Counted from the first letter of the stretch, positions 48,300 through 57,802 are shown. The stretch: 64,000 bases of DNA from Phycisphaerales bacterium (GCA_016710275.1 JADJXS010000001.1:496001-560000), one strand, 5' to 3'. Program-made: numbers and translations. The notes: a model not told the origin generated them from the letters alone.

Positions 48300-49409
48300 T
48301 CAGGCGGGGCCGATCGCAGCGCCGGCCGACGCGACGATGCGCAGGATACGCGGATTTTCGATGGTGGAAATGGAGCGGATGAGCGGATCGACGGCGGGCA
48401 GGGCCGACTCGCGGAGCAGAGCGACCACAGCGCCGCCGAAGCCGGCGCCGGTGACGCGCGCTCCGGCCACGCCGGGGAGCGCTTGCAGTGCGCAGACGAC
48501 GCGATCGACCTCGGGGGATGAGGATTCGAACAGGTCGCGCAGGGAGGCATGCGATTCGTTCATCAATCGGCCGAAGGCGGCGGCATCACCGCGGCGGAGC
48601 GCGTCGGCGGCTTCGAGGGTGCGGCGGCTTTCCTCGACGACGTGGACGGCGCGGGAGGCCAGCAACGGGTCGAGCTGCGATGCCTGGGCGCGGGCCGATT
48701 GCGGGGTGACGTCACGCAGCGCCCGGACCTGCGGAGACAGTTTTCGGAAGTGGGCCAGTGCGGCGTCGCACTCGGTGCGGCGCTGGGCATAGGGGGTTTC
48801 GGCGAGCCGGCGGGTGGGGGCGGCGGCGACCATGAGGAACGTCCAGCCGGGCAGGGAGAGCGGAATCTGCTCGGCGGTCACGCTGCGGCAATCGAGCAGC
48901 ATCGCGCAGCCGCTTGTGGCGAGCAGCGCGGCGGCGGGGTCGAGCACGCCGCAGGGCACGCCGGCGCAGGTGTGTTCCGCGTCGCGGCACAGCTCGATGC
49001 ACTCGCTGCGATCGAGGGCATCGCCGATGGCGTCGCACATGGCCAGCGCGGTTGCGACGGTGAGGGCGGCGCTGCTGCTGAGTCCGGCGGCGCGCGGCAG
49101 GTCGCTGGTGATGAGCACGTCCCAACCGGGCGGGTATCCGCCGCGGTGGGCGAGCAGGTGGGCGACGCCGCGGACGTAGGCCTCGCCGTGGTCGGCCGCG
49201 GGCGGCTCATCAGACTGGGAGTGGATGTGCAGTTCGGCGTCGTCGCGCGGGGCGACTGCGACGCGGGTGCCCCACTGCACGGCGGCGGGCAGGGCGAAAC
49301 CCTCGGAATAGTCGGTGTGGTCGCCGATCAGGTTGACGCGACCGGGCGCGCGGGCGCTGCCGGCGGGCGGTCGGTCGAAGTGCCGGGCGAACAGGTCAGG
49401 GTCGGGCAA
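48300..49409 (-). CDS. galK: Galactokinase
   Basis: A 369-aa GHMP kinase. The galactokinase signature reads RAPGRVNLIGDHTDYSEGFA, with Asp in place of the usual Glu of GEHTDYN. The ATP loop is DLPRAAGLSSSAALTVATAL, and the third motif is VTGAGFGGAVVALL. It phosphorylates galactose at C1 (Leloir pathway); a partial galE at the window's end belongs to the same pathway but is 14 kb away, and galT is not seen. The TTG start at 49409 overlaps the end of the upstream gene by 14 bases, so the two are coupled. Confidence 0.9.
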   Translation of the reverse strand: MPDPDLFARHFDRPPAGSARAPGRVNLIGDHTDYSEGFALPAAVQWGTRVAVAPRDDAELHIHSQSDEPPAADHGEAYVRGVAHLLAHRGGYPPGWDVLITSDLPRAAGLSSSAALTVATALAMCDAIGDALDRSECIELCRDAEHTCAGVPCGVLDPAAALLATSGCAMLLDCRSVTAEQIPLSLPGWTFLMVAAAPTRRLAETPYAQRRTECDAALAHFRKLSPQVRALRDVTPQSARAQASQLDPLLASRAVHVVEESRRTLEAADALRRGDAAAFGRLMNESHASLRDLFESSSPEVDRVVCALQALPGVAGARVTGAGFGGAVVALLRESALPAVDPLIRSISTIENPRILRIVASAGAAIGPA

Positions 49410-50409
49410 CGGCGGAGTCCTGCCGGCCGGCGCGTTCGCGCAGGCGCGGGAGCATGATTTCGATCTCGTGCGCGAAGCGGCTGTTGGGGAATTCGCGGAT
49501 CAGGGCCACGCCGACGTCGATGGCGCTGTCGTAGCGTTTCTCGCTGACGGCGATGCTGAACTCGACTCCCATCTGCTGCATCTTGGCCTTGAAGACGCCG
49601 CGGGCGGATTCCTTCATCGCCGCGGCTTCGTTGGCGGAGAGATAGTGATCCAACTCGATTAACAGCGTGTGGGCGCGCTCGACCTCGCCGTGACGGACGG
49701 TCTGCTCGTATTCGCGGAGCAGGCGGCGCTTGTACTGATTTCGGCGCAGCTCGATTTCCTGCGGCAGGCCGGCGATCCGCGGGTCCTGGGGGAAGAGGCT
49801 GGCGAGGCGGTCGCACTCGCGGCGCGCCTGGTGCCATTTCTGGGCGTTGCAGAGGGAGTCGAAGCGCTCGAGGGCGGAGGCGATCTGCTCCTCGTGGGTC
49901 AGTTCGCGGCGGCGGGACATTTCCTCGCGGAGCTGGGCCGCTTCGGCGGGGAAGCCGAATTCGCCCGCGAGTTCGCCGATGAGGTGCTCGGCCATGGCCC
50001 AGTCCTGGCGCACGAAGGCGCCGAGGATCGTGTCGCGGAGGAATTCGTAGTCCTTCTCGCGGTAGACGATTCGCTTGGCCCAGTCGGACATGGCGCTGGT
50101 TTCGGCGGTGGCGCGGGCGTGCTCGACCTGGCGGCGCATCAGCTCGCCGAGGTCGAGCAGGGCGTTGTACATGCGGAATGAGTTGGCGCTGGACTTGAGC
50201 AGCGCCGCGGCGATGACGTGGAGCAGCGCACCCAGCCCGCCGACGGCCAGCCCGGCGGCGACGAGGCGCAGCGCGGCCGGCGCATCCGCGGGGCTTAGCC
50301 CCCATTGATAGCCGCCGAGCGCCACCAGCAGCAGAGCCACCGCCAGCAGGGAGAGCAGGGCGGTCGTTGAGACAGCACGCAGCCAGGGGTGATGATTCAG
50401 GCTGTTCAT
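49396..50409 (-). CDS. Membrane protein with helical TPR-like domain, 337 aa
   Basis: Two N-terminal membrane spans (STTALLSLLAVALLLVALGG and LVAAGLAVGGLGALLHVIAA) are followed by a cytoplasmic, fully helical domain with TPR-like pairs (ALERFDSLCNAQKWHQARRE, VEFSIAVSEKRYDSAIDVGV). The repeat ending IREFPNSRFAHEIE is typical of TPR proteins. No enzyme motif is visible. It starts at the ATG at 50409 and ends 14 bases inside galK, so the two are co-expressed, though nothing in the sequence links it to galactose. Exact role unknown. Confidence 0.75.
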   Translation of the reverse strand: MNSLNHHPWLRAVSTTALLSLLAVALLLVALGGYQWGLSPADAPAALRLVAAGLAVGGLGALLHVIAAALLKSSANSFRMYNALLDLGELMRRQVEHARATAETSAMSDWAKRIVYREKDYEFLRDTILGAFVRQDWAMAEHLIGELAGEFGFPAEAAQLREEMSRRRELTHEEQIASALERFDSLCNAQKWHQARRECDRLASLFPQDPRIAGLPQEIELRRNQYKRRLLREYEQTVRHGEVERAHTLLIELDHYLSANEAAAMKESARGVFKAKMQQMGVEFSIAVSEKRYDSAIDVGVALIREFPNSRFAHEIEIMLPRLRERAGRQDSAVARP

Positions 50410-50646
50410 GTCGCACCTGTGGACTTGATCGAGGCTGATCCGCCGCCCGCGGCGCCACGGGGCGGGGGCCTTGCCCGTCATTCTAGCGGCCCGGGGGGGC
50501 GGTTCGCGCGATCCGGCGGCGCGGATCGGGCGGTTTCGTTGCATGGCGTCGGGGGGGTTACTACACTGAAGTTCATGGTGGGTGATGCGTCCGCGCCGGC
50601 ACGGAACGCACGCCGCTCTCGTTGAAACCGGATGGGAACCCCGCTC

Positions 50647-53600
50647 ATGCGAAACGTTCTGCGGCGCTGCGCGCTGCTGCCCGCCCTGCTGCTGATCCCC
50701 GCATCGCTGGCGACGCCTGAATTCATCGAGCATCACCCGGCCGTCGGGGTCTTCGGCGAGGGGCCGGGGGTCACGATGCGCGAGCCGGAAACGGCGCGGG
50801 AGGGGGAGCCGGTCGAGCTGTGGCTGCGGATCGGATTCTCGTTTTATTACACGGACGTGGCGGTGTATTACACGACCGACGGGAGTGAGCCGTCCGGTGC
50901 AATGGGCGTTCCCGGCGGGACGTCGCAGGTGCTGCGCGGCGACGGCGGCGCGTTTGGCGACGTGCTGTTCGTGCGGAATGAGCCGAGCGGGGCGGGGAAC
51001 ATCGACTGGTGGCGCGCGGAGTTGCCGCCCGCGACGCGCGGCTACGGGACGACGCTGCGGTATCGGGTCAGTGCCTGGCACAGCGGCGGAGGCCCTGAGA
51101 TTTTCGGGAACAACTACGGATGCTCGGACAACGTCTGCGACAATCCCTCCGCGCCGGCGACGACGCACGCGACGACGGTGCGGCTGGCGTGGCCGGGAGC
51201 GGGGGCGGGGCAGGCGAATCCCGGGGCGGGCTATCCGCCGGTGTACTTCTGGAAGGAAGAGGCGGTTTTCGGCAACACGTTCACGGCCGGCATGCTGGAT
51301 CAGAACGGCACGGTCTACGACATGCACTTCCCGACGCCGGGCGGAATTTACGGGGTGGGGACGAAGAACGAGGGGTACGTGGACGGGCTGGACACGTTTC
51401 CGCCGGGGCTGCCGGCCGGGTGGCGCGGGCAGATGCACCTGAACCAGGCCATGGCGGGCATTCGCGTGGACGGGTTGACGCACTGGATGAGCAATCCCAA
51501 CGGGGTGTCGTTCGTTGGCGTGCAGCAGGCGTATCACCCGACCAGCAACACGGTCATCACGTCGCAGCGGCTCATGACCGACGGCGGCAGCGGGCACATC
51601 GACGTGCAGCAGTTTGATTTCGCCCCCTACGGCGTTGCGTTTCCGGTGGGGGCGGGCGGCGCGCCGCAACGGCATATTTTCATCAAGCGGATGCGGCTGA
51701 CGTACAGCGGTCCGCAGCCGCAGCGCGAGGTGGACGTCTACTGGTACATGGATCCGGCCCTCAACGGCGGCGACAATTACGACGTGATGTTTTATGACGC
51801 GGCGCGGGGCGTGATGTGCGCCTATGACAAGACCACGCGCAGCGTGACGGGGACGGGGGCGTTTTTCCCCGATCCGGATGAATACAACCCGACCACGGAC
51901 GGCGCATATCTCAAGAACGTGGCGCTGTACCTGGGGGCCGGGATGAAGGTGCTGACGGCGGGGCAGGACAACGGGCCGGCGGCGACGGAGTCGTGGCGCG
52001 ACAGCAGCGCCGACAATGACCGCGGGTGGATCGGGGCGAAGGTGGTGCTGACGGCCGGGCAGCCGCGCGAGGTGCAGTTCTACATGGTCGGCGGCCATTT
52101 GCGGCCGGAGCCGATCACGGATCCGATGCCGGGGGCGGACGGGGTTTATGACGGGCAGATTGCGCCGGCGATGGACTGGCTGCTGGCGTCGGAGCAGTCC
52201 GACGTGATGGCGCAGACGGATGCGGCGTGGGCGGCGTGGCTGGAGGAGGGGGTCACGATCGACACGCCGGATGATCGCTATGACGAGTTAATGCGGCGCG
52301 GGCTGCTGGGGACGGCGCTGCATGTGGACGGGGTGAACGGCGGCGTGATCGCGGGGTTCCACAACGGGGCGTATCCGTACACGTGGCCGCGCGACGCGGC
52401 GTACGCCGCGGTGACGCTGGCGCGGACGGGACATTGGGCGGAATCGGAGGCGGTGTATCGCTGGATGCGCGAGACGACCTACCGGCCGTTCGAGGGCTGG
52501 GGGCGCAAGGGATTCTGGCGGCAGAAATATTCGACGGACGGGTTTGTGATCTGGGGCGCGCCGCAGATTGACGGGACGGCGGTGTTTCCGTGGGGGGTTT
52601 GGCATCACTTCCTGTGCACGGGGGATGCGTCGATCCTGACGGACAACGTCGAGCAGTTGCGCGACGCCGTGGAGGCGATGACGCGCGATTCTGCCGATCC
52701 GCGGCTGCGCTGGGAGGAGGCCTTCAACCTGGTCTATTCGAACAACGTGTGGGAGGACTCGTACGACACGTTCATTTACAGCAATGCCAACGTGTGGCGC
52801 GGATTGGAGGATGCGCGGGCGGCGTTCGCCGCCATGGGGCTGTTCGGGGACGCGGCGCATGCGGCCGGCTGGCGCGACCTGGTGAAGTCGGGACTGGACG
52901 GGCGGCTGGACTGGGATGGCGAGAACACGGACATCAGCCAGCTCGGCATCTCGTATCCGTTTGAAGTGTACGCGCCGACGGACTTCCGCGTCGCACGGGT
53001 GGTGGATCGCATCAACGGCGTGAGGAAGCGCTTCAACGACACGTTCTGCTGTGCCGAGCCGCTGGTGAATTTCGCGGGCGAGTTCGAGGGGTTGATCAAT
53101 CGCTATTGGGGCGACACTTACTGGAACGGGGGGCCGTGGTTCCTGACGACGGCGTGGTACGGCATGTACTACGCGCAGCGGCAGGACTTCACGGCCGGCA
53201 AGGGCGACATCGACAATTTCAAGGATCGGATGGACCTGTTGATTGATCGGCTGGGGCCGGTGGGGTTTGGGGCGGAGCAGATCGCGCCGGCGAACAGCCT
53301 GCTCTATCCGGGGCAGGGGGATTTTGTGCTTCAGACGGCGTGGCCCAACGCGTGGGAGTCGATGTCCACGTTCACCGACGCGCTGATGCTGTTTTCGGGC
53401 TTTTCGCCCGATGCGCCGGCGAACGTGCTGCGCGTCGCGCCGAAGCTGCCCTCGGAATGGGCGACGATCACGTTCAACAACCTGCGGCTGGGGGCGCACC
53501 GCGTGAGCGTGACGGCCGCCGAGGCGGCGCGGCATGCGACGCACGCCTTCACGCGGCACACGCCGGGCGCGCTGGACTTTGACACGCAGGTGCGGATTCC

Positions 53601-53940
53601 GCCCGGCTTCACGATCCGCAGCGTGACGCGCAACGGGGATGGCTGGCCGTACAGCTTCGACGGGGCGACGGGGCGCGTGCACGTGACGGGGCCGCTGGGC
53701 GCGGGGGTGACGACGGTGCGGGTGGATTTCGGGCGCGGGGCGGGCGCGGGGGACATGAACTGCGACGGGCTGGTGAACAACTTTGACATTGATGCGTTCG
53801 TGCTGGCGATTCTGAGCCGGACGGACTACGAGAATGCCTTTCCCGAGTGTGACTATCTGAATGCGGATGTGGACGGCAGCGGGCTGGTGAACAATTTCGA
53901 CATCGATCCGTTCGTGGCTATGATCTTGTCAGGGCCGTAG
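50647..53940 (+). CDS. Secreted GH15-like glucoamylase with dockerin-like tail
   Basis: A 1097-aa exported protein. ATG at 50647 opens a signal peptide (RRCALLPALLLIPASLA); an ATG five codons upstream is possible. Residues ~25-500 are beta-rich, including a chitobiase-like element (VAVYYTTDGSEPSG). The (alpha/alpha)6-type domain from ~540 shows GAYPYTWPRDAAYAAVTLAR and APQIDGTAVFPWGVWHHFL, matching the glucoamylase / glycoside hydrolase 15 pattern. Catalytic acids cannot be assigned safely. Residues ~1035-1097 are the EF-hand-type tail (GDMNCDGLVNNFDIDAFVLA, then ADVDGSGLVNNFDID). It probably degrades alpha-glucans outside the cell. The next gene, also exported, starts 37 bp later. Confidence 0.82.
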   Translation: MRNVLRRCALLPALLLIPASLATPEFIEHHPAVGVFGEGPGVTMREPETAREGEPVELWLRIGFSFYYTDVAVYYTTDGSEPSGAMGVPGGTSQVLRGDGGAFGDVLFVRNEPSGAGNIDWWRAELPPATRGYGTTLRYRVSAWHSGGGPEIFGNNYGCSDNVCDNPSAPATTHATTVRLAWPGAGAGQANPGAGYPPVYFWKEEAVFGNTFTAGMLDQNGTVYDMHFPTPGGIYGVGTKNEGYVDGLDTFPPGLPAGWRGQMHLNQAMAGIRVDGLTHWMSNPNGVSFVGVQQAYHPTSNTVITSQRLMTDGGSGHIDVQQFDFAPYGVAFPVGAGGAPQRHIFIKRMRLTYSGPQPQREVDVYWYMDPALNGGDNYDVMFYDAARGVMCAYDKTTRSVTGTGAFFPDPDEYNPTTDGAYLKNVALYLGAGMKVLTAGQDNGPAATESWRDSSADNDRGWIGAKVVLTAGQPREVQFYMVGGHLRPEPITDPMPGADGVYDGQIAPAMDWLLASEQSDVMAQTDAAWAAWLEEGVTIDTPDDRYDELMRRGLLGTALHVDGVNGGVIAGFHNGAYPYTWPRDAAYAAVTLARTGHWAESEAVYRWMRETTYRPFEGWGRKGFWRQKYSTDGFVIWGAPQIDGTAVFPWGVWHHFLCTGDASILTDNVEQLRDAVEAMTRDSADPRLRWEEAFNLVYSNNVWEDSYDTFIYSNANVWRGLEDARAAFAAMGLFGDAAHAAGWRDLVKSGLDGRLDWDGENTDISQLGISYPFEVYAPTDFRVARVVDRINGVRKRFNDTFCCAEPLVNFAGEFEGLINRYWGDTYWNGGPWFLTTAWYGMYYAQRQDFTAGKGDIDNFKDRMDLLIDRLGPVGFGAEQIAPANSLLYPGQGDFVLQTAWPNAWESMSTFTDALMLFSGFSPDAPANVLRVAPKLPSEWATITFNNLRLGAHRVSVTAAEAARHATHAFTRHTPGALDFDTQVRIPPGFTIRSVTRNGDGWPYSFDGATGRVHVTGPLGAGVTTVRVDFGRGAGAGDMNCDGLVNNFDIDAFVLAILSRTDYENAFPECDYLNADVDGSGLVNNFDIDPFVAMILSGP

Positions 53941-53977
53941 GCGGTGGTGAGCGGGTGCTTAACCGGGAGGCTGTTTC

Positions 53978-55057
53978 ATGACGCGCGGCAATTCGCGGGC
54001 ATGGGTCGGGGCGGCGGCGGGTCGGGGCGCTGCGCTGTGGTGTCGGGCGGTTGCTTTCGGCGCGCTGGCGGCGCTGGCGGCATTTGCGCCGGAGAATGCT
54101 CTGGCGCAGACGCCGGGGGCGAATTGCGCGGATCCGCTGGTGGTGAGTATTCCGGCGGAATTGCCCTATTTCAGTGCGATGTCGGTGTGCGGGCTGGGGA
54201 ATGATTCGGCCTGCCTGGGGACGGCTGAGGATGCGGTGTACAAGCTGGTGGTGACGGAGCCGGTGTGTGTGCGGATGGTCGTGACGCCGCAGACAGCGGC
54301 GCGATTTTATCTGGGATCAACGTGTCCGCCGTGCGGTGCGGTCTGGTTCACTGAGCTGGACGGAGCGGCGTTGCCGCCGGGCGAGCATTTCGTCGTGGTG
54401 AAGCCGGCCGTCTGCGACATCGGGCTGTACATCGAGGCATGCCAGGTTCGGGCGTGTTGCCTGCAGACCGGCGGCTGCGCGATGCTCGGCGCCGCGGAGT
54501 GCACCGCAGTCAACGGGCTGGACCGGGGGGTTGGGACGTCGTGCGGCAACACGTTCTGCGTCGAGGCGGTCACGTGTTGCCTGGCAGATGGAAGCTGTCA
54601 GTCGATCGTGCCGACCGCGTGCCAGGCGGCGGGCGGACAACCGCTGTTCGACGTGGATTGCTCTGCGGGTCTGTGCGGGCCGAAGTCCTGTTGCCTGCCG
54701 AATCGTAGCTGTGTGGACGAAACGGTGGTTCGAGATTGCCTTGGGCTTGGCGGCACGCCTCTGAACGACGGCGGCACGTGCGCGACGACAACTTGCGACC
54801 TGATCTGCCGACGGGGTGACGTGAACTGCGACGGGCGGGTGGACAATTTCGACATTGATCCGTTTGTGCTTGTGGTTGTGTGGGGGTCGAATCCGCAGAT
54901 TCCGTCGACCTGGACGTTTGGGGAGGACTGCTGGGCGATTCGGTCGTGCACCTGCGATGCTAATTGGAGCGGGTCGCTGAATGGATTTGATGTGGATCCG
55001 TTCGTGGCGTGCATGGTGACGCTGCCGCCGGTTCTTCATGAGTGTCCGGCGCCGTAG
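53978..55057 (+). CDS. Secreted Cys-rich protein with dockerin-like tail
   Basis: A 359-aa protein; GGGAGG lies ten bases before the ATG. The signal peptide ends near NALAQ. Residues ~45-155 are a beta domain with paired cysteines. Then come three Cys-rich repeats, each opening with CCL (RACCLQTGGCAML, VTCCLADGSCQSIV, KSCCLPNRSCVDE) and closing with a Cys about 40 residues later (SCGNTFC, SAGLCG, CATTTC). The tail has two EF-hand-like parts (GDVNCDGRVDNFDIDPFVLV and SGSLNGFDVDPFVA) with a longer insert than usual. No catalytic motif; it may be a binding or structural partner of the glycosidase encoded just upstream (inference). Confidence 0.78.
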   Translation: MTRGNSRAWVGAAAGRGAALWCRAVAFGALAALAAFAPENALAQTPGANCADPLVVSIPAELPYFSAMSVCGLGNDSACLGTAEDAVYKLVVTEPVCVRMVVTPQTAARFYLGSTCPPCGAVWFTELDGAALPPGEHFVVVKPAVCDIGLYIEACQVRACCLQTGGCAMLGAAECTAVNGLDRGVGTSCGNTFCVEAVTCCLADGSCQSIVPTACQAAGGQPLFDVDCSAGLCGPKSCCLPNRSCVDETVVRDCLGLGGTPLNDGGTCATTTCDLICRRGDVNCDGRVDNFDIDPFVLVVVWGSNPQIPSTWTFGEDCWAIRSCTCDANWSGSLNGFDVDPFVACMVTLPPVLHECPAP

Positions 55058-55080
55058 GGTGGCCGGCTGAAGCCGGCTGA

Positions 55081-55460
55081 AAGGAAAAAGGAAGAGGAAG
55101 AAGGGGAGGGGGGGGTGCCACAGTCCACCGGTTGAAACCGGTGGCAAACACTGGCCGGCTGAAGCCGGCCCTTTGATGCGCCGTCTTGAGTGAGGGGGGA
55201 TGGTTCTGGCGAAGCCGGCTGAAAGGAAAAAGGAAGAGGAAGAAGGGGAGGGGGGCCACAGTCCACCGGTTGAAACCGGTGGCAAACACTGGCCGGCTGA
55301 AGCCGGCCCTTTGATGCGCCGTCTTGAGTGAGGGGGGATGGTTCTGGCGAAGCCGGCTGAAAGGAAAAAGGAAGAGGAAGAAGGGGAGGGGGGGCCACAG
55401 TCCACTGGTATCCACCGGTTGAAACCGGTGGCAAACACTGGCCGGCTGAAGCCGGCCCTT
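55081..55460 (+). repeat. ~140-bp tandem hairpin repeat, three copies
   Basis: The purine-rich segment AAGGAAAAAGGAAGAGGAAG recurs at 55081, 55223 and 55361. Each copy carries the hairpin CCACCGGTT/AACCGGTGG with loop GA, followed by GCAAACACTG, and the hairpin GGCCGGC/GCCGGCC with loop TGAA, the same loop as module D. The third copy has a small insertion (TATCCACCGG). It lies directly behind the Cys-rich protein gene. Confidence 0.92.
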
Positions 55461-55493
55461 TGATGCGCCGTTTATCAAGCGGGGGCGTCGAAT

Positions 55494-55690
55494 CGGAATG
55501 GCAATTCGGGGGCTGGGTTACTTTCCGTGGCGCGGGCGCTCAGGCGTTTCGGCGCGGCGGAGCGGAATGGCAATTCGGGGGCTGGGTTACTTTCCGTGGC
55601 GCGGGCGCTCGGGCGTTTCGGCGCGGCGGAGCGGATTGGCGATTCGGGGGTTGGGCTACTTCCCGCGGCGCGGGCGCTCAGGCGCTCCGG
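55494..55690 (+). repeat. 69-bp tandem repeat copying the 3' end of the next gene
   Basis: Copies start at 55494, 55563 and 55632 (CGGAATGGCAATTCGGGGGC or variant). The third copy contains the stop codon and last codons (PERPRRGK) of the minus-strand gene ending at 55656. The first two therefore look like duplications of that gene's 3' end and its downstream region, with the stop region changed to TTACTTTCCGTGG. Confidence 0.88.
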
Positions 55691-56747
55691 GTGGGCGATC
55701 CGATGATCCGGCTGGGCGATCCGCCCCGCCGGGCGGTCGGCCCGGACCGCGGCCGCGCTCCTCGCGCATGCGATTGCCGTCGGCCTCGGCACCGGCCAGC
55801 ACGGCCGCGAAGCGCTCATCCACGATCTCGGCGCTGCGCGCTTCCTGATCGGCGGAACGCTCCCGTCGCGAGGTGATGTCGCGGTCGATCCGCTGCGCCA
55901 CCATGTCGCGCAGCCGGGCCGTCAGCTCCGCCGCGTGTTGAGCGGAGGCATCCGTTGGCGATTCCTGCGCCGCGTGGATTTCGGAGATCAGCGTCCGCAC
56001 GGGGGCCGGGTGAGTTGCCGGGTCGGCGGCGGGGTCGAGCGCGGCGAGCAGCCGCTCCTCGATCAGTCGCTCGCGTTCGCGCTCCAGCGCGTCGGCCTGC
56101 ATTCGCAGCACCCGCGCCTCGGTCGCCACGGATTCCACGAGCGCTGTGCGCAATTCCTCTTCGACACGGTCGCGATTGAAGCTCGGCGGCATCCGGGCCG
56201 CGAACGCGCGGGTCAGCATGCGCCGGGCGCGCTCGATGCGAAACTGCTGCTGCGCGTGTGCGATGAGCACCCGCCCGGCGTCCGGGTGCGCCGCGGAAAT
56301 CCGCCGCAGGAAGCGCAGCCGCGGGGCCATGTGGGCGAAGCGCTGGGAGAATTGCGCGCCGTCGCGGGCCTGTTCCTCCGCGAGCACGGCGTGCAGGGCA
56401 GGGAGCGTCTGACGGGTGAAGTCGAGCAGGTCGGCCTCTTCACCGTCGCGCAGCGGGCCTTCATCCTCCGGGCCGGGCTGCATCGGCCAGCCGCGCAGCA
56501 TCGACAGCACGCCGCGCTCGGCCGCGCCCTCCGCCGCCCAGCGCCGCATGCGGCGCGGGCGTTCATCCCCGGTACCCGGGCTTTCGCCGGCCGGAGCGCT
56601 GGTCGCGCCGTGGTCGTCTGGGACTGCTGCGCCGGTTGCGGCCGGTTCGTCCGGCGGCGGCGAATCCTGAGAGCCTGCTGCGGCGAAAGGCCCGCAGAGC
56701 CAGGCCATCGCCAGCGGAAGAACGAACAGCGTGAGACGGTTCATCAT
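55656..56747 (-). CDS. Exported helical protein, third gene of sigma operon
   Basis: A 363-aa protein with a signal peptide (TLFVLPLAMAWLCGPFAAAG), a Pro/Asp linker, and a long helical Arg/Glu-rich part (EEQARDGAQFSQRFAHMAPR, VEEELRTALVESVATEARVL). The C-terminus is Pro/Arg/Gly-rich. The pattern recalls periplasmic Spy/CpxP-like or Heat-stress helical proteins, but no family is certain. Its ATG overlaps the stop of the upstream gene as ATGA, and the ECF sigma factor is two genes upstream. It is thus probably an accessory or output of that sigma system. Confidence 0.72.
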   Translation of the reverse strand: MMNRLTLFVLPLAMAWLCGPFAAAGSQDSPPPDEPAATGAAVPDDHGATSAPAGESPGTGDERPRRMRRWAAEGAAERGVLSMLRGWPMQPGPEDEGPLRDGEEADLLDFTRQTLPALHAVLAEEQARDGAQFSQRFAHMAPRLRFLRRISAAHPDAGRVLIAHAQQQFRIERARRMLTRAFAARMPPSFNRDRVEEELRTALVESVATEARVLRMQADALERERERLIEERLLAALDPAADPATHPAPVRTLISEIHAAQESPTDASAQHAAELTARLRDMVAQRIDRDITSRRERSADQEARSAEIVDERFAAVLAGAEADGNRMREERGRGPGRPPGGADRPAGSSDRPPGAPERPRRGK

Positions 56748-57157
56748 GCCCCCAGTGCATCGAGCGCGAAGAGCGCCCGCTCCAGGTCTTCGAGTGCGTC
56801 GCGCGAGTCGCCGCGGAAGTCCGATCCCTCCTCCTGCCAGAGGCTGCCGACCCGCTCCTGCGAGCGAACCATTGCGGCCGACCAATCCTCCAGCAGCCCG
56901 TTTGCGCGAGGCGCCGATGGGGAGGCGGTGAATCCGGAAACGGCGATCATCAATGCGGCGGCGGCGGCTCCCAGCGGCCCGCATGCTCGAATCCAGCGGT
57001 CGTGACGTGCGAGGCGCAGCGACTCGCCCATCAATCGTGCGCGGATCTGCTCGGACAGGGCGGCCGGCGGCTCCAATGCGGCCGGCAGCGGGCGCAGCAG
57101 CGCCAGGTCCGCTTCGACGGCCTGCTGCACGCTTTGCAATTTGCGATCCGCCGACAT
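56744..57157 (-). CDS. Putative anti-sigma factor, 137 aa
   Basis: The first ~65 residues are a soluble helical part (QSVQQAVEADLALLRPLPAA), then one membrane span (CGPLGAAAAALMIAVSGFTA), then a helical extracytoplasmic part (LLEDWSAAMVRSQERVGSLW). This layout and its place 63 bp behind an ECF sigma gene are typical of membrane anti-sigma factors, although the zinc-finger Cys/His motif of ZAS proteins is absent. Function is inferred from position. It overlaps the next gene by four bases. Confidence 0.65.
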   Translation of the reverse strand: MSADRKLQSVQQAVEADLALLRPLPAALEPPAALSEQIRARLMGESLRLARHDRWIRACGPLGAAAAALMIAVSGFTASPSAPRANGLLEDWSAAMVRSQERVGSLWQEEGSDFRGDSRDALEDLERALFALDALGA

Positions 57158-57220
57158 CCTGCAACCCTCGACTGTATTGCCGTCACACGGCCGCGGCAGA
57201 TGCCGCCGGCGGTCGTTTGA

Positions 57221-57802
57221 TCATTCGCCGGCGGCGCCGCGCAGCGCGCTGCGCAGCCGCCTGAGTGCCCGATGCGCCCGGGCCAGCGCCGTACCCAGCG
57301 GCACTTCGAGCAGCTCCGCGATTTCGCGGAAGGACAGCTCCGCGTGGTGCCGCAGCGAGAGAATCTCGCGATCCATCGCGGGCAGCTCGGCAAACGCACG
57401 CTCGAGCTGCTGTACCTGTTCGCCGCCGATCAGCGCGTCCAATGCTGATCGCGCCTGCGGGTCGGCCGGCGGTTCGTGCGCCGGGGCGTCATCCGCGTCG
57501 GTCAGGTCGAGCGGCGCGACGGTTCCCCGCCGCCGCCGTTGACGCAGGTGGTCGCGGGCGCGGTTCGCCGCGATTCGAAAGATCCACGCCTCGAAACGCC
57601 CGTCGTGCACATAGGCATCGATCGTGCGGACGACGCGCAGGAACGTCTCCTGCAGCAGGTCGTCGGCCGTGTCGCGGCTTGGCAGCAGCCGCACCAGGAA
57701 GCCGTAGACGCGCGGGGCGAACAGGCGGTAGAGCCGGTCGATCGCCTCCGGGCGTCTTGCACGCGCATCGGCCAGCAGCGCGTCCAGGTCCGACTGCTCC
57801 AC
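57221..57802 (-). CDS. RNA polymerase ECF-type sigma factor
   Basis: A 193-aa sigma-70 family protein of the ECF size. Region 2: RLYRLFAPRVYGFLVRLL, then DTADDLLQETFLRVVRTI and EAWIFRIAANRARDHLRQ. Region 4: LPAMDREILSLRHHAELSFR and EIAELLEVPLGTALARAHRA (helix-turn-helix). GTG start at 57802. It is followed by a probable membrane anti-sigma factor and an exported helical protein, suggesting a cell-envelope signal. An RseP-type protease is encoded elsewhere in the window, but no link can be shown. Confidence 0.93.
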   Translation of the reverse strand: MEQSDLDALLADARARRPEAIDRLYRLFAPRVYGFLVRLLPSRDTADDLLQETFLRVVRTIDAYVHDGRFEAWIFRIAANRARDHLRQRRRRGTVAPLDLTDADDAPAHEPPADPQARSALDALIGGEQVQQLERAFAELPAMDREILSLRHHAELSFREIAELLEVPLGTALARAHRALRRLRSALRGAAGE

